Source of the DNA: Sipunculus nudus
Lineage: Eukaryota > Annelida > Sipuncula > Golfingiida > Sipunculidae
DNA length: 64,000 nucleotides
Assembly (NCBI GenBank): GCA_026874595.1
Contig: CM049317.1
Location: 72,499,618 to 72,563,617, forward strand
Direction of reading: 5' to 3'
Below, piece by piece: positions 24,348 to 37,159 of the stretch. Numbering within the stretch: position 1 is the stretch's first letter; the number at the start of each line of letters is the position of its first letter. Both the position numbers and the translations under genes were made by a program. The notes below the pieces were generated by a model. That model worked only from the letters and a program-made list of their open reading frames with translations, did no database searches and had not been told where the DNA came from.

Positions 24348-25319
24348 CTACCCCTTAAACTTCTTTTGACCATACTGATTTACATTCTTGTTTGTGAATG
24401 ACTGGTATGATTTGTTAGTACAGGGCATTTTATGTGTTAATGAATAATCATCAGCCAATTGAGTAGCAATGTCAAGTGTTTCAGGAATTTTCTCATCAAG
24501 AAAAGTTTTAACATCTGCGTTAATGCAGCGCTTAATTTCTTCAAGCAAAATCGACTGGCGCAAATTGTCATAATCTTTCATTATATTGTTAGAACTACAC
24601 CAGCGATCAAACAACTGCTCTTTAGTCCGAGCAAATTCTACATAGGTCTGATCTTTTCGCTTTTCACAATATCTAAATCTCTGGCGGTAAGCTTCCGGAA
24701 CTAACTGATAACCTTTTAGGATTAACCGTTTAAACTGGTCATATTCAGCAGCGGCCTTACAGAAAGCTCTGTATAAATTTCTCTGGCCTTGCCAGTCAAT
24801 ACACTTTGTAATAGCATAGTCCAATTTTCCTTAAACAATTTTAAATTTCAGCTACCTTCTCAAAGTGTAAGATATATTTATCAACCTCTTTCTTGAAAAG
24901 GTGGGACTAGTCTTATATGTTTAGTAACATCAAAACTGTGAGTTGGGGCAGCATGTAGACTATGTTCTACTTTAAGTCTTTCTAACTCCAGTCGTTTTAA
25001 CTCAATTTCTTTTTCTTTTTCTAGTCTTTCTATTTCTTTTTCTTTCTCTTTTACTGTTTGTTCATGTTGCATTTTTGCTTTTTTAATTCTAACTGCATAG
25101 CAAAGCTGTCATTTTTTTAATGTTTCTACTTCACTCTCTTCAATTAAACCTTAACTAACCAGATCTTGCATGATTTTAGCAATGATATCAGGTTTTCTCA
25201 AAGCTTTTTTCACACCTAGCCTAAGTGTTGTCCGAAATGCAACAACCGATCTTTTGTCAACTGTTCAAGTTGATCGGGTCGGGATCTTCAACAAATGCCT
25301 TAGGTTTGAAATGTGCCAT
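24348..25319 (-). pseudogene. Gypsy gag remains, copy 2
   Basis: Equivalent to 15291-16262 with the same frameshifts; the 158-codon capsid-like block and the coiled-coil block have identical translations in both copies. Confidence 0.75.
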
Positions 25320-26599
25320 GTTAAGATGTTAAAACAATAACAAAAAACCACTCTGATAAATGTTGTAAACAAAATTTTGTAAACAATGTGTCCAGGTCAA
25401 GGCCTAATAAATTTTCAAAACTATTAAGCATTGCCAGACTAGCCCCCAATTTTATATTACGGAACTTACTAACAACAGATCACGTAATCGTGACCAGCAT
25501 AAATTTTGTTACGGAGATCAAAAAAATTAGATTCCGCAACACTAGGCAACGTGAAATGCATAGGGAATGAATAAAGGAGTCAGTGGTTTTTTGTTAGCAA
25601 ATAGTTATAATTTATTCTTAAAACAATCCTAACATTACAGTACACTTAATCAATACATTTACACAGTGTAACAATAATACTAATGTACAGTACCAGAGTC
25701 CGGATCCTAGGCTTTGATCCTGGATACAACCATTGTCACAGCTCAACTAGTCCTTTAACACAAATAATCCAGGTGAACAGTTCATGTAAATCTTCTTGGA
25801 GAATAGTCCGATTTAATCTTAAAAACAATCTGTTGTAATCCAAAAATGAAGTTCTGGTAATAATTACAAAAGCAAACTAAAGACAATCCGCATATAAAGT
25901 CTGTATAAAATCCGTAGAAAATCTGTTAGTTCTGCAATTATCGGAAAGGTCCCCAAAACTGACGAGAGATTCACACTCTTCCGTGCCCGCTGCTATTTTT
26001 CTCTCTGCCGACTCTAAACACAGCCCCTATTTATAGCTTTTTCACCCGAAGCCCAGAAACTTCCATTTTCACGAACATTCCAAACAAAGCAATACAACAC
26101 GCGCTCAAAGCGCACGAACAGATCCGAAAATTCTAGACTACAACCAGCGCTCTGTCTCTACACGCCAGGGTTCAACCAATGCGGTTCCAATAGCAACGCC
26201 CAGGGCTTGAGCCTAATACGAATCAAAACTCCAGGCTCATAATAAACAGATACATGTAACAATGTATATATATATATATATATATATCTATATATATCTA
26301 TATATATATATAACAATACATTGATCCATAAGCTATGATCGATTCACTTAATCAATCAAGTATTCAGTCGAAATGGGAATGTGAAAATCGATTGATAAAT
26401 ATTTTGTAACCAACCTTTGATGTTAGTGTAGTTTATGTTTGTATGCATGGAAGGATTTAATTATGTTAGTGTTGTAATTCATTGGAGGATTTTATTAAAA
26501 CTTTGTTTAGGAAATAGCAGGAAAAAAACGGCGTTTCTGTAAATAACATTGAAAGAGATTCATTATAAAATTACAAACTTGTTCATAGCAATTGGTACA

Positions 26600-27041
26600 C
26601 TCACAATTAGCGCACTTCTGTGATGAAACTCTCAACAAGAGATTCTGAAGAATCACCATAAAAAGTGGTTCGAACATAGTCACACGAATCTTGTCCATGA
26701 CCCAGCAAACTAATGTATAGACAGTGTACAGTCTTGACTGCATAACCACTCTGTCAAAACAAAACGAAAGTAAACGCCAAGCATTCTTGCGGCTTCACGT
26801 GGTAAATCTGCCCTTGTAAAAGGTGACATTGTCGGTCTCAGAGTAGAAAAAAAGCTTCCGTTTTGAGGAGGAACGTTATTAAATTATACTGCCGTGACCT
26901 CAAATGAGGTACTTAATTTGATAGTAGGTGTTTCCACTCCTGTCTATTAGAATTAGCGAGGTCTGTGAAACATTATTACTTCACGTGGGTATTTGTGAAT
27001 GTCTAAATTTGCCTCTCTCTCTGTCTCTCTCTCTCTCTCTG

Positions 27042-27074
<33 letters not shown>

Positions 27075-27671
27075 TGCTAACAAATAGTTCTTCATAGGGA
27101 GATACACGTGACTACACATTCTAGGAAAAAGCGTGTGTATAAATTAACATTAAACAGACGTGATAATCTCATATTTTCCTGATACAATTTCTTTTATTAT
27201 AAGGAGAATTGTATTCGAATCGGACTTGGACTCGGGTTTCATAGGACTCTGACTCGAACAGAGTGGAATTGGACTCGTACCTGATGGACTCGGATTTTGA
27301 CTTAGATTTGAGTGGACTGGACTCGGACTTGCACTCGGTCTCGGATAGTGTGGACTCGAATACATCGCCAATGTGTAGGTGAGTGTGTGTAATATCCTCC
27401 AACCATGACGCCGGTTATCTCAAAATGTAGACGGCGCTACAATTATAGTGCGGTAACTAATTGATTTGTTTACCAGAAAGTAAATTAAAACCTTACAAGT
27501 CAACTGAAAGTGAACTTTGCAGGGGTTTTAGGTTCATGTTTACTTTTACTATTTATCTGTATCGTAAATCCCCTGTCACTGACCGTAAACAAGATGACCT
27601 GGTTGTACCTACACTGTTGGTGTACGCAGGTGACTGTAACTTTTAGTACCCGCGGCCAGTGACTAATTAAC
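26600..27671. repeat. Unit A' part 1 (copy 2)
   Basis: Recent copy of 17540-18610, including the degenerate GGACTCGGACTTG hexamer repeat and the CT tract (about 27012-27058). Confidence 0.75.
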
Positions 27672-27695
27672 TTACAGTTAGCAAATATCCGGAAA

Positions 27696-27999
27696 ACATT
27701 AGTTTTTTACCTGCGCGTGAACATTTATACATAATAATGACGTCAGTTTTATTCAGTGTAGTGTCTTTGAATGTAATATTTATCAAAACATGGACATGGA
27801 CTAACTCACTTAGTTAACAATGTATGGGTCATGACTGTTCAATTTGTCAGAGCTTTCCTACTTTGTACTTTGTGCCATTACAACTTTTGAAAGACTAATG
27901 TTGCCTTCACCATAAATAAATGTAGCTAAATCTTCTTAACACGAAAACCTGACTGCTGATGTGACAGTCTATGCCAGCAGACTTCGTCATTTAAAATGA
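27696..27999. repeat. Minisatellite region, unexpanded (copy 2)
   Basis: A single a-b-c arrangement of 304 bp, which reveals the basic unit of the expanded block at 18635-19769. Confidence 0.85.
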
Positions 28000-28509
28000 C
28001 CCTTAGGGCTACGTGTCGATTGTCATAAACATACGAACCTCCAACGTCAAAAAAGTGAGTGACTGTACTTGAAAATTTGGCTATACCATACATTTATGGC
28101 TTTTTGCGCCTCCTCTTAAATTTGTATCTGATCAGTGCTTTTTTCAGCATGCCGTTGAACGTTATTAGGGGCCATAATTTTACCTACTGCTTATGTTTTT
28201 CCTATCAAATCTAAGCCCACACTGGATCAGGATAAAAGCATCTCAGGTCTCACGAAATATGTACATTTGGGTTGCTTAAATGTTCCTCGTGTCCATTTTT
28301 TTCTGAGCCGGACTACTTATTACACCTCCACCATGAGGTACTATTGTTTTATCTTCGTTTTTTTTGTCTGGTAGAAACCTAATTTAGAAAGTCATGAATG
28401 TGTATTGACATACGTTTTTAGGGTGAGGGAAACGTCACAAGAATAATTAATTAAATTTAAGCTGTTGCCTTGGTCCCCATAATATCTTTTAATGTATGAT
28501 ATATCACTG

Positions 28510-28795
28510 TGTGACATCGAAGCCGGTGCCATTCATTATTATTAAAAGTCTGTTAGGCTTTTACTCCCGAGCCTTCTAGCTCATTATGCCGGAGCTCATC
28601 CCGGTTTCTGTAGCATGAAGCGATGGATGCTAGTCCATCGCAGGTTACTTTTAGTGGTACCCATTTCTACTGCTGGGTGGACAGAGGCACACTGGAGGCT
28701 GAGACTTTGCCTAAGGGCCCTGGCATGGTGGGGGTCTGACTGGGATTCGAACTCACGACCTCTCGATCATGAGCCCGGCACCTTAATCAAAACAC
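28510..28795 (-). mobile_element. tRNA-derived SINE-like repeat (family S2), copy 2
   Basis: Duplicate of 20280-20565 with the same B-box-like gagttcgaatccca on the minus strand. Confidence 0.5.
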
Positions 28796-29982
28796 CAGGG
28801 GCGTAGCCAGGATTGAGGGAGGGCAGGGGGCCATCATCAGTGGCGGATCAAGAAATTCAAAAACGGGGGGGGGGGGGGGGCGCTAATATGCATGTCTGGG
28901 TAATATGAAAACAGTTATATATACAAATATATATATTATTATGATTTTTACTAAACTTTATATATTGAAGTATATGAAAATATATATATTTTTTATTTTC
29001 AATTATGAACCATGGTATAATTAAGGCTAGTTACGGGTACATGGGGAAGGTATGGGAGGGGGTTTCCCCATCACATATTGGGAAATCTTTTTTATATACA
29101 ATGTAAAGAGGACATTTTGAAGCAGTTTTCACCAAAAAATGAGGATTTCCTGTTCCTGAAAAACTGTTTCCTTATGTCTTTGCGTTATGTAATCAAACTT
29201 TAGAGAGGTTCAATATTTAAGATTTATATTTCTTCAACATTAGGAAATAAAATTTCCATCTTTTTCAAACGAGTCAATGGCGCAAAAGCGCAATCACGTT
29301 TGTAACCATCAAAATATTATCTTTTAAATGTAATGCTCGTGGTGAAATAACTGATAAGCTGAATTATTATGTAAAACTTCGCATTTTACCGGTTTTTGTG
29401 GTCTCGACAGCACGCAGGACTCCTAAGAGCTCAACACGGATCGCGAGTTTGAGTACCGGTATCACCAGAGGAGCCGTAAGATTGTTCACGGTCGACCCCA
29501 ACCAGGGCCCGGTGCTCGATCGATCTGCAGTTGTTCTGCAGCTGTGACCCAAGGGCGGATCCAAGATTTAGGTAAATGGGGGTCCAATCCAGGACTAATG
29601 AAAATCCTAAAAAAAAGGTCATCACGTCTGGAAAAGGGGGGGGGTCCAGGCCTAAAAATAACGTCTAAAACCCCTTAAAAAAGGTTGCTTCGGGTGAAAA
29701 GGGGGGGGGGGGGGGTCCGGACCCCCTGGACCCCCCCCCCCGGATCCGCTTCTGCACTGTCCATAAATATCCTTATACTCAACAGATAAAGTGATTGTAA
29801 CTGCAGTTAACTTAAATAAAGTCTAATTGCTTATTAATAATAAGAAATATGAAAAACGAAAATTAATCACGAAAATCGGAAATAAGATAAAATTAGAGAT
29901 TTTGCAGCTCAACGAGGGGCCGCGCGCCGAAGCCGCCCTCTCTGAATCTGCTACTGGTAGCATATATCCGCCCCTGATTTAA

Positions 29983-30045
<63 letters not shown>

Positions 30046-30162
30046 TAATTAGATTATGTGAAATACCGAAAGGACGGCGAGTACTGGATGCGACCGGGGC
30101 GGGGGGGGGGGGGGGGCCATGGCCCCCTGCGCCCCCCCCCCCCCCCCTTGGCTACGCCCCTG
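28796..30162. mobile_element. Composite (nested) DNA transposon, complete copy
   Basis: The left end CAGGGGCGTAGCCAGG and the right end (inverted, 30146-30162) are terminal inverted repeats, flanked by aaacac on both sides (28790-28795 and 30163-30168), a likely 6-bp target duplication. Inside is a second pair of inverted ends (cagtggcggatcaaga near 28838 and its diverged partner near 29935-29955), and inside that the 200-bp MITE (29553-29750). No transposase ORF is present. Superfamily uncertain. Confidence 0.65.
29553..29750. mobile_element. Nested 200-bp MITE (copy 2)
   Basis: Ends gggcggatccaaga and, inverted, cggatccgct. Poly-G/poly-C tracts inside differ in length from copy 1, as expected of unstable homopolymers or sequencing error. 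Confidence 0.6.
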
Positions 30163-31272
30163 AAACACCTCCGCCTCTACCCCTAAATCAGTAATATTAG
30201 TTGCCGCCATTGGTCTGGCGAGCAGAGCTTACCGATAATCAACCATTTGATTATTAAAAAGTAATACAAAGTTGTCTGTGTATCACACACTTAAGTTTGA
30301 TTAAGATCCTAGCGGAAGAATATGTTTAGTCTCTGACTATATGGCGGGTCTTGGGAATGCTTGAATAACAAAACTTCAGTGTGGTGTCCTCACGTCAGGA
30401 GAGGTGACCTATATATTCTAAACACTCACGATTCACACATACATCAGAGCTGAGAGGGTAAATGTGTAAACTGAGCCTCTGTTGAAGCAGGAATTCACTA
30501 ATCATTGAGTGGATGGTAAAAAAAGCACAAGGTAAAAAATACAGGCGCATAAGTTAGGATAGGAAACCAGTTATCATGTGTTTCATGTGACAGCTAGTGA
30601 CCGCCGAGCTGACGATCTCTGCAGGGTACTGTGTAGTGATCAAACAGCTTTATAACCCTTTTATATCATCCTGTTTACAATCTGATAAGCACAAGCCTAG
30701 AGGGAAATGTTAAGCAATTGACCGATTATTTTTTATGTATATGAGAGTTATAAGTCCTGATCCGGCTTCTTAAAATATCTCATGCATTTGGTGTGTAACA
30801 CACATTCTACCTCAATTCTGATATGGCGTCTACACCTGAAAAAGAGGTGGTCACAATGAATCTTCGACGCGTTCTATTTTCAAATTAATTAAAAATTTAA
30901 ATAATGCACATCTCTTACAAATGACACTACCATCATGTCCATTTGGATGGTAATTAATGACCTACCAGTTCTACGGAAATACACAACAGTTGCAATATGT
31001 CATTACATGTAGACCATTTGAGGTCACATTCATTCAAACTCATTCATTCATTCATTCATTCAATTATTTATCCATTCATTCATTCATTCACTCATTTATT
31101 CACTCGGTGCCATCTAAAATTCCTTAATTATTATGCAATTATTTTTGTTTTCTTATTGACACACACCACAAGTCTTATTAATTATTGTATATGATTTCAA
31201 TAAAAATATGATTCAGTTTAAGACAGGAGATATATACCTTTGAAACCAAAAATAAAACTACATAAGATAAGT

Positions 31273-31703
31273 TTGGAATTCCGAAATAAGTGTATGTATC
31301 AATGGTCTTTGAATTGTGAGAGTTTAATTATTTCAGTTAGCTACCCTATGCACAAGACTAGTGGCGACACCATACGGTTTCCATGCACTTTAAACTAATT
31401 TACCTAACTTTTATTGAATTTGTTACGCAGATTTAAAGGGACTTGAAACGGGCAGTTATATTAACCTTTCATTTCAACAGTTAATGTTATTATACTGAAT
31501 GATAAAAACAAAATGATTTTTCATCTTTCCGTTATATATAGGCTTATTCCTGTCTCTCTTTCAACTGTTACAAAAGTTAGTCTATCCGTGCCAGCAGAAG
31601 ATTATAATCAAATGAAAAACATTACAATAGACCTTTTCCACCATACTTACGACATCTGTTGGCAAAAATTAACACGAATAGTTCGGGTCTGATATTTTAC
31701 AAA
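31273..31703. other. 430-bp block present in A' only
   Basis: In A the flanks are joined (aaatttgg to gtttaatattttac). In A' they are separated by this block, and agtttgg/agttcgg occur at its two borders. It contains tttaaagggac, a word also seen at TTAA-MITE ends. It is either an insertion in A' or a deletion in A. Confidence 0.5.
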
Positions 31704-33128
31704 CTAAAAAAAATTTCTTTTATATCAAATGATGAAAAGTAAAAGGTTCCCGTCTAATCATTCGAGGTTGGGTCCATCCTGTTTGTAGCATATAGCTGCC
31801 TTCATTTTAACCCACAGAGCTGGCTTAGAGGACCCGAACCCTGCAGACCACCGTGACGTGCAGTGCGCATGCTCGTGGAGAGGTCTATAACATGTACATT
31901 TAGAGTGTTCACTGTATATGTGCATACAAAATATAAGATGTCTCAAGAACTAGGTCCGGTTCATGAAATAACCGATTAATACAAATCGAATATCGGTTAT
32001 TTTCGTCGAACACAATTCAACAACCGATTCCGACAAACAGACATAGCTCCTGAAGTCACAAGTTTGGTCTCATTCAAACTAGCACTTATTTTGGCGTCGA
32101 TCTGGTTCAAATTAGGTATGTTTGAATGTATATTGTAAATTTTTCCTTTAAGAGAATACACTTCCTCTGTTGTAATTTTGTCCCCATTCACATGTTTAAA
32201 TATTACCAAAACTGCCAGGTAACATGTCCTAAAGCATTTGTATGACGTTTTATATATGGCAATATGACAGTGTTATTTTGCCCACAACACAAAATACATT
32301 ATAAAAGATTAACCAATGAAATTATGGCAGTAATAATTTCAAATTTTCGTTTAATTAATACACACAATAATCATATATGTTTCTGGAAAATGCACACGTA
32401 ACACTTTGCTGCAACCTGATGTTGTATGGAGCTGGGCTTTTAATTCTCCGTGACGGCAGTGCCATCTATCCAACAAATGAAAAACTAATCACACCATCAT
32501 CCACAAAATTCTTTCTGGTACAAATGCAGTGGAAAAGATTATTTAGGTCACGTGTCCGGTATATCATCTACAGGAGGCCTGACGTATCGTTTCTTTTTAA
32601 TAATATTATTAACATTAATTAAAACTACTGAATCACAATTTCCACCTGAAAGTGTGCGTTTTTATAGTTTTTTATTTGCACTGGAACAATGCAAGAATAT
32701 GGGAGAGCATGCCCGTTTCAAATTACGACATCCGCTTTTGTTGTTTCCAGTTTCAACTCGTTCCTATATAAATATTGATAAACCGATGTATTGTATAAGT
32801 ATTGTTTGTATTAAGTTCTTTTATATTAAATAATGATTAATGCATTAAATTACGAAAATCACGTTATTTAAGCAATATTTAAAGGTTGGGGTGGAAATGT
32901 TGCGCGGCTGGGAGTGAGGTTCGACGCCTCACGAATATGTATTCTTAATGGGACTGTTTCTCATATCGGGTCTGTTAAATATGCAATTAGTATAGTGACC
33001 TCTTCTTAAAATATTATATCTGGCAAATCTCCGTTCTAGGATCGCTTGCTTTCCTGTACGCAAATGAAAATAAACTTAAACATAAACATAGTGCACACAC
33101 CACCTGTTTTTTTTTTAAGAAGGAAAAG

Positions 33129-33146
33129 ATGGCGCTCGAGCGCCAT
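33129..33146. other. 18-bp perfect palindrome in LINE 3' region
   Basis: ATGGCGCTCGAGCGCCAT reads the same on both strands. It lies in the 3' untranslated part of the LINE fragment, where RNA hairpins may serve in recognition by reverse transcriptase. Confidence 0.6.
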
Positions 33147-33605
33147 AGTTTAGGAAGTCAGGGGCCCCCGCCCTAGGCGCTCCTTCAGCAACGATAAAGA
33201 TGATACCTAATTAAATGTTTAATTATTATCTAATTACTATTAGGCCCAAAGTTTAGGAGAAAATCAGAGGAGATAGAGATGAAAAACTAAGGTTTTATAA
33301 ATAGCTAAGGTTTATAAATACTAAACTGGGTGCAAGGTAAGATCAAGTTGACTTGAAAAGACTGCTTGCTTAGTGGATGTGATGTTAGCCTCTTTCTACA
33401 TAGGATGTGGTAGGATTATGTCTAGAGGACAAACGAATTTATATTTGGCTATTGTATGCTTGTGGTCATTTGTTAAGATCTGTATTGAGTATATATGTTT
33501 TATCCTGTTGTAAGTATTGACGGGTTGTTCAATCATGTAGTCTTTAACAGTCGGTGTGTTTGTGCGTGCTCTTAGTTCTGGTGTTTTAGTGAACCTACTA
33601 ACTCT

Positions 33606-34859
33606 TTAGGCTGCTCTGAGGGCTTTATTTTGTTGAACTTCTAGTTTATATAAGTGTGTCATAGCTGCACCTAAGAAAGCTATGGATCCGTACATGCCTA
33701 TAGGGCGGATCCATTGTTTATATAGGTGTATAGCTGTCTCCAGTTTAGGTATGTCCTTCTTATAGCACACAGCCTTTAGAGCATGAATCCTACTCAACAT
33801 TCGTCGACTGATATGCTCTATGTGTGGGCGCCAAGTGTTTTTTTTTTGGTCAAAAATTACACCTAAGAACCTGGCAGCGTCCGAATCTTTAAAATTATCA
33901 CCTAACAGTTTTAAGGGTTCCAAATACTTTGGTTTGTACGCTTTACTAAACAAAACCAATTGTGTTTTTGTTGGATTTAGTTTGATTCTCCAAGTGTTGG
34001 ACCAGTTGCTTATGCGGTCAAGCTGGGCTTGGACTGCGTTGCGTGAACAGCAAACGTTGGAACAAATGGCCCAGTTGGCTATGTCGTCAGCGTATGGTGA
34101 AACGCTTACCATTTGTCCCGTCTTCGGAAGGTCGTTAACATACATGATAAAGAGTAAAGGTCTCAGCACTGAGCCCTGGGGAGTCCCAGCTTCAAGAGTA
34201 ATCTCCTCAGATATTTTACCATTATGATAAACCATAAGGGATCTTCCTGTCAGGAATGAGGACATTAATCTCACTAGTATGTGGCAGATGGGATCCCATA
34301 ACTTTAATGCGGACACCGTCAGACCACTCTGCATCAAAGGCCTTTTCTACGTCGAGATGTGGTGTCTTCGTTTCATACCATTCATAATGGCCTTACTGAG
34401 CCGGAATATGTGGTCGTCATCAAAAAATGGGCCACCCAACTCGGCCGTTCTAGTCTCTAAGAACTTAGTAATTCGGTTTTTAAGGTTTTTTTTCAAATAG
34501 CTTGCCCTGGCAGGGTAGCAAGCTGATAGGCCTGAAATTTGTCGGTTTGTCAATTGTCTTGCCAGGTTTTGGGATCATTATTACTAATGCCCTTTTCCAT
34601 TCAATCGGAAAATATCCCCATGAATGCACAGCTTGTAAAGGTTTGCAATTCTCCCTAGACAGGGGTCTGGCATTTTCTTTAGTATTTTGTAAGTGAGTTT
34701 GTCCAGACCAGGGGATGATTTGCCTTTGGATTTGGAAAGAGTCCGTTTAACTTCAAAAACTCCCACTGGTCTTACTGCTGCGTTGTCGCCACCGTCTTCC
34801 GTGGTTGGGTTTTCTAGAACCTGGTAAAATGGGTGAATTGGAGAGAGGATGCCTGGCAA
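33606..34859 (-). pseudogene. Non-LTR reverse transcriptase, frameshifted
   Basis: Three frames follow one another: 34859-34584 (S-P-G-L-D-K-L-T-Y-K-I-L-K, the RT finger motif), 34553-34347 (a palm segment), and 34337-33606 with P-Q-G-S-V-L-x-P-L-L-F and the catalytic Y-A-D-D, then a thumb-like region ending in N-K-A-L-R-A-A and a stop. The catalytic box is intact but the frameshifts make the gene inactive. Confidence 0.85.
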
Positions 34860-35694
34860 CTGTTGTATTCCGCCAAAATGACCTATTAGCTTGAGATAAT
34901 ATATATTGCTAATGTTTATACCTCTAACAAACTGAGGGGATCCTTTTGATAAACAGTAAATACAGAGAATAACCCGGGGTCAAAAACATATCGACGGTAT
35001 CCTGTTCCACATTCTAATCACGACAGAGCCAGTCTATAGAGAATGAGATCATGGCTTTGATTGACTAGACATGCGGACATAACGGATCTGGCGTCTGGTG
35101 GAGAGATTGAGTCAATGTAATCCCCGCACACGGCTCCATCTTGCATTTGCCAGATAATCGTCTGACAATGCCGTGGTACTTGCCGGAATGGCCGCTCTTG
35201 CAACACCACTGTTATTAGGCTGAAAACCCTTATTCACGTGGTCAATAATATTCTCATGGACCTAAACGTACATAAACATTTGCAATAATATGTGTATCAT
35301 CTTACGCTATAAATTCATTTTGGGTTAATAGTAATGTTTTTTCGGCACTGCCTCCCGGCACGATGACTTACTTTTTCAAATTCACATGTTATGTGCACAT
35401 ACACTTTTATGGATCTACGTGAATAAACAAAGTCCACGTGTTTCTATTAATCATAACAAGGTTGCCTGACAAGTAGTCCGATCTTGCGCAGGCGCGATAA
35501 CTCCGAAATAATGAAAGATTAAATACAGAAGAAATGCAAGTTGGAAGCTTGAATAATCTTGATTTGTGAAGTTGTGGTGCACGGCTATGCATGCACGCCG
35601 TGTTTATGTTTTGCATCACTGATCGTGAACGTTGCAAGTTTATTTCCACTTGTAAACAATGATGAGCAAATGATTTTAAAATTAAATACTGGCA

Positions 35695-35931
35695 GTGTCC
35701 TGTGTATTTAACATGAATGGTATGTGCAAAGGTGTCTTTAAGTTTAATTAGTAAAGCACAGATTGTCTGTCCATCAAGGATAACACTGTCACCATCTCTC
35801 ACCAGGAGCCTGTCATTGATTAAACACAGTTGGTGGCTGGTTGTACCCAGTATCTCAGGATAGTCATAGGCGACCCATAGGGCAAACAGCTCAGGAAATC
35901 GACAATAAGAGCAATTAACGAAGCAATGTAC
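35695..35931 (-). pseudogene. Protein-like ORF fragment of unknown origin
   Basis: The minus-strand frame is open from 35931 (after TGA at 35934-35932) through the block that A' has and A lacks. It reads like real protein: N-C-S-Y-C-R-F-P-E-L-F-A-L-W-V near its start, then L-V-R-D-G-D-S-V-I-L-D-G-Q-T-I-C-A-L-L-I and H-T-I-H-V-K-Y. I do not recognise the family. Similar acidic/hydrophobic layouts occur in transposon-derived proteins, so a TE or retrocopied fragment is the simplest guess. It has no start codon and runs into repeat sequence at 35690. Confidence 0.4.
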
Positions 35932-37048
35932 TCACTACGACGCATTGATTTGGAGCCTCATGTGTAGAGTTTAAAGGTCAACATTTCTCTGAAATTACAC
36001 TTACTGTTAGTCTTAACAGTTTATTCAGATCGGCGGCCAAGGCACGTTCATGTTTAATCTTTATATTTGGATAAACGTACTGGTTCAAAGACCGATAGAC
36101 TCATCAACGAGCTACAAATATCTGTATTCCTGGATTTGTAGAGAAGAATAAAAAGGAATCTGCTAGCCGCATTTTTTCTATCAAATTCTCTTTATCATTT
36201 CCGGTCTCTAAAATGTTAATGGGTCAGTTTCACTACATATGTAAGAAGAAAAACATGATTTTATACCGTTTTAACAAGACTGCTTTGCAACAATGAAGAC
36301 TGGACTTAATTCAGAGATTTCACAAGGACAATAAACCATTTCTGTATTCCAGTATTTCAATGAATCCAGGAAAATTATTGGATTAATATTCAAATATCTT
36401 TTACAGTTGAACGTCCTTCTTGTTGTCCATATGATAAAGTCATCAATCCATGTGTACATGTCCTTCTTTTACAAGAGATTTTACCTGAAATAATTCTGTT
36501 CAGAGCATCTACCCCTTTCGTATTTCCATCCCTTTCCGTCAAATTTCAATCCAATTCATTTACATCTATCAAGCTGTCAATTCATTCACAAACTGTCCAT
36601 TTTTCCTTAACGCCTTCATAAAGTTTTTCATATTTTGGGAATTACGTTAACCTATGCATCATGCAATGGTGTATATCCTTATGACTGAAAGTCCATCCGT
36701 AACATAATCATTCCGTCAGCCAGCAGCCCTTTCTCTTAAACATTTGTTTTTTTTTAAAGCAGGTCCTTAAGCAATAAAACTAGCATTTGTATCCAATAAT
36801 GACGTGAGGCCGGTTATCAAGCAACATTGATTCCAAGTAAAATAATGACTATCGTCCGGTTCATCCATGTCTGTATAACAGAAGAATAATAAATCAAAAG
36901 GAAACACCATGCAGTTTATCTCGGCAGCCTTTGTCTTATATTTTAGCATTTATACTGTATTTATATAGTATTAATAGAGCAGTCCATACTTTAGTCAATG
37001 ATCACATACACTTGAGGAGACAACAAAATATAGAAAAAAAGTTCTGCG

Positions 37049-37054
37049 TTTATT
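37049..37054 (-). terminator. Candidate poly(A) signal for mucin-like gene
   Basis: This is the first AATAAA on the minus strand downstream of the stop codon, about 740 nt away, at the edge of repeat unit A'. No closer AATAAA was found. The position is weak evidence without transcript data. Confidence 0.3.
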
Positions 37055-37159
37055 TTAACAAAAAGTACAATGGGAAATAAAATTCACATCCTGTGAACGC
37101 AAACGAATAAACATGTGATTATATAAAAGGGTACAACTTTATATGAAAAAGTTCAGAAC

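Larger units (their letters stand above)
23293..26261 (-). mobile_element. Truncated gypsy-type LTR retrotransposon, copy 2
   Basis: Same structure and same breaks as 14236-17204. The LTR is at 26261-25507 (755 bp), TATA box 26028-26035, AATAAA 25611-25616, gag remains 25319-24348, protease-like region 24137-23298 with the same Asp-Thr-Asp at 23654-23662. Shared breaks prove that the fragment was already dead before the duplication. Confidence 0.8.
21888..30124. repeat. Recent tandem duplication, copy 2 (about 8237 bp)
   Basis: Matches 12830-21887 nearly base for base, with an offset of 9057-9061 up to the minisatellite and about 8230 after it. Only rare substitutions are seen (for example at 23760 and 24253). 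Copy 2 retains the full right end of the composite transposon, so its right end is the ancestral arrangement. Confidence 0.95.
33077..34870 (-). mobile_element. 5'-truncated non-LTR retrotransposon
   Basis: Absent from unit A at the equivalent position (about 11945-11970), so it inserted after the A/A' split. Encodes reverse transcriptase fragments on the minus strand and a roughly 500-bp 3' untranslated part. The 3' part holds an 18-bp perfect palindrome (33129-33146). Endonuclease and N-terminal protein are missing, which is the usual 5' truncation. The clade cannot be fixed by eye; the RT is of the Jockey/CR1/I-like type. Confidence 0.8.
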
